Source: Candidatus Scybalocola faecavium (lineage in GTDB: Bacteria; Bacillota; Clostridia; Lachnospirales; Lachnospiraceae). Taken from it: a stretch of DNA of 64,000 bases. A program made the translations under genes and the position numbers. The stretch is from assembly GCA_018713145.1 (NCBI GenBank), contig DVFP01000007.1, positions 1 through 64,000 of the forward strand, written 5' to 3'. How positions within the stretch are numbered: the first letter of the stretch is position 1; each line of letters begins with the position of its first letter. Positions 61,828-64,000 of this stretch are shown here, piece by piece. Below the pieces are notes generated by a model. That model searched no databases and was not told the origin of the DNA. It saw only the letters and a list, made by a program, of their open reading frames with translations.

Positions 61828-62841
61828 ATGGCAGGATATATTGATATGCACTGTGACACACTGACATCCCTGATGAGGGATGGTTCGTCCGGCGATTTGA
61901 TGGAAAATAACTTAAGCGTGGATCTTCAAAGGCTTCAGAAAAATGGAAATGCCATTGAGTTTTTTGCATGCTTTATTTATCTTGACCGGTTTAAGGCAGA
62001 AGATGGACAGACTTTGGACAATGGAGAAACGAAAGACCGGTGGGATCTGGACCGGGCCTGGGCCTATACCATGGATGTACTGGATTTTTATGAGGAAAAC
62101 CAGAAAAAGTACAGCCAGGCCCTTTACACCGTAAAAAGTCCCCGGGACGCCCGGTTTGTTTTGAACCGGGAACAGCCGGGGCTGTGCGGCGGTCTGCTGA
62201 CAGTGGAAGAAGGCGGGATCCTGGACGGGTCTATGGAGCGCCTGAACACTTTATTTAACCGGGGCGTGCGTCTTATGACCCTTACATGGAACTTTGACAA
62301 CTGTATTGGCCACCCGAATTCCAGGGATGCTTCAAAAAATGCCCTTGGTCTGACGCCTTTTGGCTTTTCGGTCATTGAAGCCATGGAAAAAATGGGAATG
62401 ATGGTGGATGTGTCCCATTTATCTGACGGAGGATTTTATGATGTGGCCCGGCATATGAAAAAGCCCTTTGTGGCGTCCCATTCCAATGCCAGAGCCTTGT
62501 GTCCCCACCCAAGAAATCTCACAGACCACATGATCCGCACATTGGCAGACCACGGCGGCGTTGCCGGCTTAAACTTCTGCCCGGCATTTTTAGACGAAAA
62601 GAACGGCTCCACAGTGGAAGCTATGACTGCCCATGTCCGTCACATGATCCAGGTGGGCGGCGAAGATGTGGTGGCTTTGGGCACGGACTTTGACGGCATC
62701 AGCGGTCCACTGGAGATCCCCCACACCGGGAAGATGGAACTGCTTTACCATGCCCTGAAAAAATCCGGGCTGACCCAGCGGGTACTGGACAAGATCTGGT
62801 ACGGCAATGCCCTTCGGGTCATGGAGGATGTGATGGGATAG
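61828..62841 (+). CDS. Membrane-dipeptidase family (M19) peptidase
   Basis: A 337-residue zinc dipeptidase: metal residues in DMHCDTL (H8, D10), the bridging Glu in LLTVEEGG, His in DVSHLSDGG and SHSNARALCPHPRNLTD, and the late ALGTDFDGI. No signal peptide, so a cytosolic enzyme. It hydrolyses dipeptides. The ATG at 61828 follows GAGGAGGAGCCC and gives MAGYIDMHCDTL. Probably the last gene of the aroDK transcript. Confidence 0.92.
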   Translation: MAGYIDMHCDTLTSLMRDGSSGDLMENNLSVDLQRLQKNGNAIEFFACFIYLDRFKAEDGQTLDNGETKDRWDLDRAWAYTMDVLDFYEENQKKYSQALYTVKSPRDARFVLNREQPGLCGGLLTVEEGGILDGSMERLNTLFNRGVRLMTLTWNFDNCIGHPNSRDASKNALGLTPFGFSVIEAMEKMGMMVDVSHLSDGGFYDVARHMKKPFVASHSNARALCPHPRNLTDHMIRTLADHGGVAGLNFCPAFLDEKNGSTVEAMTAHVRHMIQVGGEDVVALGTDFDGISGPLEIPHTGKMELLYHALKKSGLTQRVLDKIWYGNALRVMEDVMG

Positions 62842-62889
62842 ATAGCAGTGATGCTGTAATTTTCAAATTCACAGCTCAAATTTGGACCC

Positions 62890-63174
62890 TTACTCAATTT
62901 GGGGATTCCGTTTGAAGGGTGTCAAACAAATATATTCGGCTTCTAATTTATCCCAACTACGGCCCAAATCAAGTTCATCCATTGTGACAATATATTTGGG
63001 AAAATTATCACAGATGGAATCATAGACCCCAAATGCCCGCTGAACTGTACTTTCATCTGCCAGCAGGTATGCGACCTGGACATAGAGCTTATCGCCACGC
63101 TGGTCACAGACAAAATCAATCTCCCTGTCACCGATTTTTCCAACGGTTACTTTGTTCCGCTGCAGGATTTCCTT
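62890..63174 (-). pseudogene. C-terminal remnant of a DUF4143-type AAA ATPase
   Basis: On the minus strand a frame of about 95 codons reads KEILQRNKVTVGKIGDREID and goes on with VCDQRGDKLYVQVAYLLAD and FPKYIVTMDELDLG before a TAA at 62890-62892. This is the nuclease-like C-terminal segment (DUF4143) of the AAA ATPases common in mobile or accessory regions of gut Firmicutes. An in-frame stop (63175-63177) and the absence of the P-loop portion upstream show that only about a quarter of the gene remains. Confidence 0.8.
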
Positions 63175-63209
63175 TTATACTCGAAATTCAATAAAATTTT
63201 TAATTTTTA

Positions 63210-63223
63210 TCGTTTATAAACGA
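63210..63223. other. 14-bp palindrome TCGTTTATAAACGA
   Basis: A perfect palindrome in AT-rich DNA near the truncation end of the ATPase remnant. It may be an operator or a recombination site; no promoter pairs clearly with it. Confidence 0.3.
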
Positions 63224-63422
63224 CAAAAACTATTTTTCGACACTGTTTGACGATTATAAATGTAGTATGTTTCCAAACAGTGGATGGGGAAATTCCGGCG
63301 ATAACGTTCAGTCAGCGTTGCCGTCCTTTATCAGTTGCCTGGTACTGCCAGGCTTTTTCCTGAAACGGCAAAAATATATTGAATAGTTCAGAAACTTGAT
63401 AGATTTATTGCCGGTAATGTGC

Positions 63423-63431
63423 TATACTATA
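63423..63431 (+). promoter_or_regulatory. Extended -10 promoter of the Fic gene
   Basis: TGCTATACT in the line starting 63421, with a further TATAAT just after; no good -35 was found. It lies about 50 bases before the Fic start codon. Confidence 0.4.
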
Positions 63432-63479
63432 ATCCAGGTTTATGTCGTATTTATTTTGGTTGAAAATGGAGGAGCGCAG

Positions 63480-64000
63480 ATGGGATACCTTTCAGTTGCT
63501 GAAATCGCGAAAAAATGGAATATATCGGAGCGCAGTGTAAGAAATTACTGTGCCCACGGGCGTGTGCAGGGGGCTTTTCTTACCGGAAAGACCTGGAATA
63601 TTCCGGAAAACGCCGAAAAACCAGAGCGCTCCAACAAAAAGAAAGAACATCCCCTTACACTGCTGGATATTTTGCGGGAAGAAAAAGCAGGTAAATATTC
63701 CGGCGGGATCTACCATAAAACGCAAATTGATTTAACATATAACTCAAACCATATGGAGGGATGTGGTCTGACCTATGATCAGACCAGATATATTTTTGAA
63801 ACAAATACCATTGGCGTGGAAAATGAAGTTCTTAATGTGGATGATGTGATTGAAACGGTAAATCATTTTCGATGTATTGATAGGATCATCGACCATGCCA
63901 AAGCTGCTTTGACTGAGAAGTTTATTAAGGAGCTTCATCTGACTTTAAAAAGCGGAACAAGCGATTCCGGAAAAGACTGGTTTGCAGTAGGGGACTATAA
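63480..64000 (+). CDS. Fic-family protein with N-terminal helix-turn-helix, cut by the window end
   Basis: 173 codons are visible and the frame is open at the right edge. Residues 4-45 form a MerR/excisionase-type helix-turn-helix (LSVAEIAKKWNISERSVRNY, then GRVQGAFLTGKTWNIPE). From about residue 73 the Fic N-terminal region begins; S89-x-x-x-E93-G94 in YNSNHMEG is the inhibitory-helix motif of class II Fic enzymes. The catalytic HPFxxGNGR loop should lie beyond the window. Fic enzymes transfer AMP to target proteins. ATG at 63480 follows TGGAGGAGCGCAG. The HTH fusion suggests autoregulation or promoter targeting. Confidence 0.85.
   Translation, partial: MGYLSVAEIAKKWNISERSVRNYCAHGRVQGAFLTGKTWNIPENAEKPERSNKKKEHPLTLLDILREEKAGKYSGGIYHKTQIDLTYNSNHMEGCGLTYDQTRYIFETNTIGVENEVLNVDDVIETVNHFRCIDRIIDHAKAALTEKFIKELHLTLKSGTSDSGKDWFAVGDY

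Larger units (their letters stand above)
62842..63479. other. Accessory gap with an ATPase remnant
   Basis: About 640 bases between the dipeptidase and the Fic gene. It contains the pseudogene at 62890-63174, a palindrome at 63210-63223 and an extended -10 near 63425; no intact gene. Confidence 0.7.

Noticed and set aside
63210-63223. Attachment site of an integrated element
   Set aside because: A single 14-bp palindrome without a second copy or an integrase in the window is not enough.

Overview
The window looks like chromosome from a spore-forming Clostridia, most likely Lachnospiraceae (genus not resolved). The evidence is sporulation genes (gpr, spoIIP), a CIRCE-controlled hrcA-grpE-dnaK-dnaJ operon, the ireB-ruvX-DUF1292-fur-rnj-ylbF-mltG-like-trmR-U32 order, strong AGGAGG ribosome sites, frequent TTG/GTG starts and Gram-positive arginine genes with AhrC/ArgR-type ARG boxes. 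No rRNA, tRNA, CRISPR array, intact insertion sequence or prophage was seen.

Layout. 1-2440 is an accessory patch: a small coiled-coil protein, an AbiEi-type antitoxin whose AbiEii partner survives only as a 13-codon stub, and an AbrB/PIN toxin-antitoxin pair, all lying between imperfect direct copies of the 3' end and terminator of the exporter operon that follows. 2400-6009 (-) is a heterodimeric ABC exporter. 6010-8251 is a long leader and an ABC-F ATPase. 8215-10022 holds a membrane protein and a metallo-beta-lactamase-fold protein. 10121-14735 (-) is a BceRS-BceAB-like sensing and export module. 14900-21369 is arginine biosynthesis: argG (-) diverges from argC-GNAT-argJ-argB-argD (+), with three ARG boxes between. 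21506-30106 runs from a small DMT transporter to comEA, a two-component system, a GerMN lipoprotein, comEC, a small DUF protein and holA. rpsT (-) follows, then gpr, spoIIP, lepA and hemW. 36259-40407 is a LysR regulator divergent from an SLC13/DASS transporter and an FAD oxidoreductase. 40606-50193 is the heat-shock operon and prmA-rsmE-cysteine desulfurase-thiI. 50269-58146 covers an HPr-like protein, mtaB and the ireB-to-U32 housekeeping run. 58177-62841 holds a GNAT gene, aroE (-) diverging from an aroD-aroK fusion, yqeG and a dipeptidase. 62842-64000 is again accessory: an ATPase remnant and the start of a Fic protein.

The most unusual signal is a dispersed 52-53 bp module placed directly upstream of three unrelated start codons (bceR-like, lepA, yqeG). 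Each unit carries two small hairpins whose stems change with compensation between loci, and is bounded by a Shine-Dalgarno sequence, so tandem copies stack ribosome-binding sites in the leader. Other points of interest are two matching promoters with a dyad inside the 17-bp spacer (15-43 and 6191-6219), overlapping divergent aro promoters sharing an inverted repeat, a short leader ORF with a hairpin before the ABC-F gene, a structured rpsT leader, and an uncharacterised transporter/flavoprotein pair.
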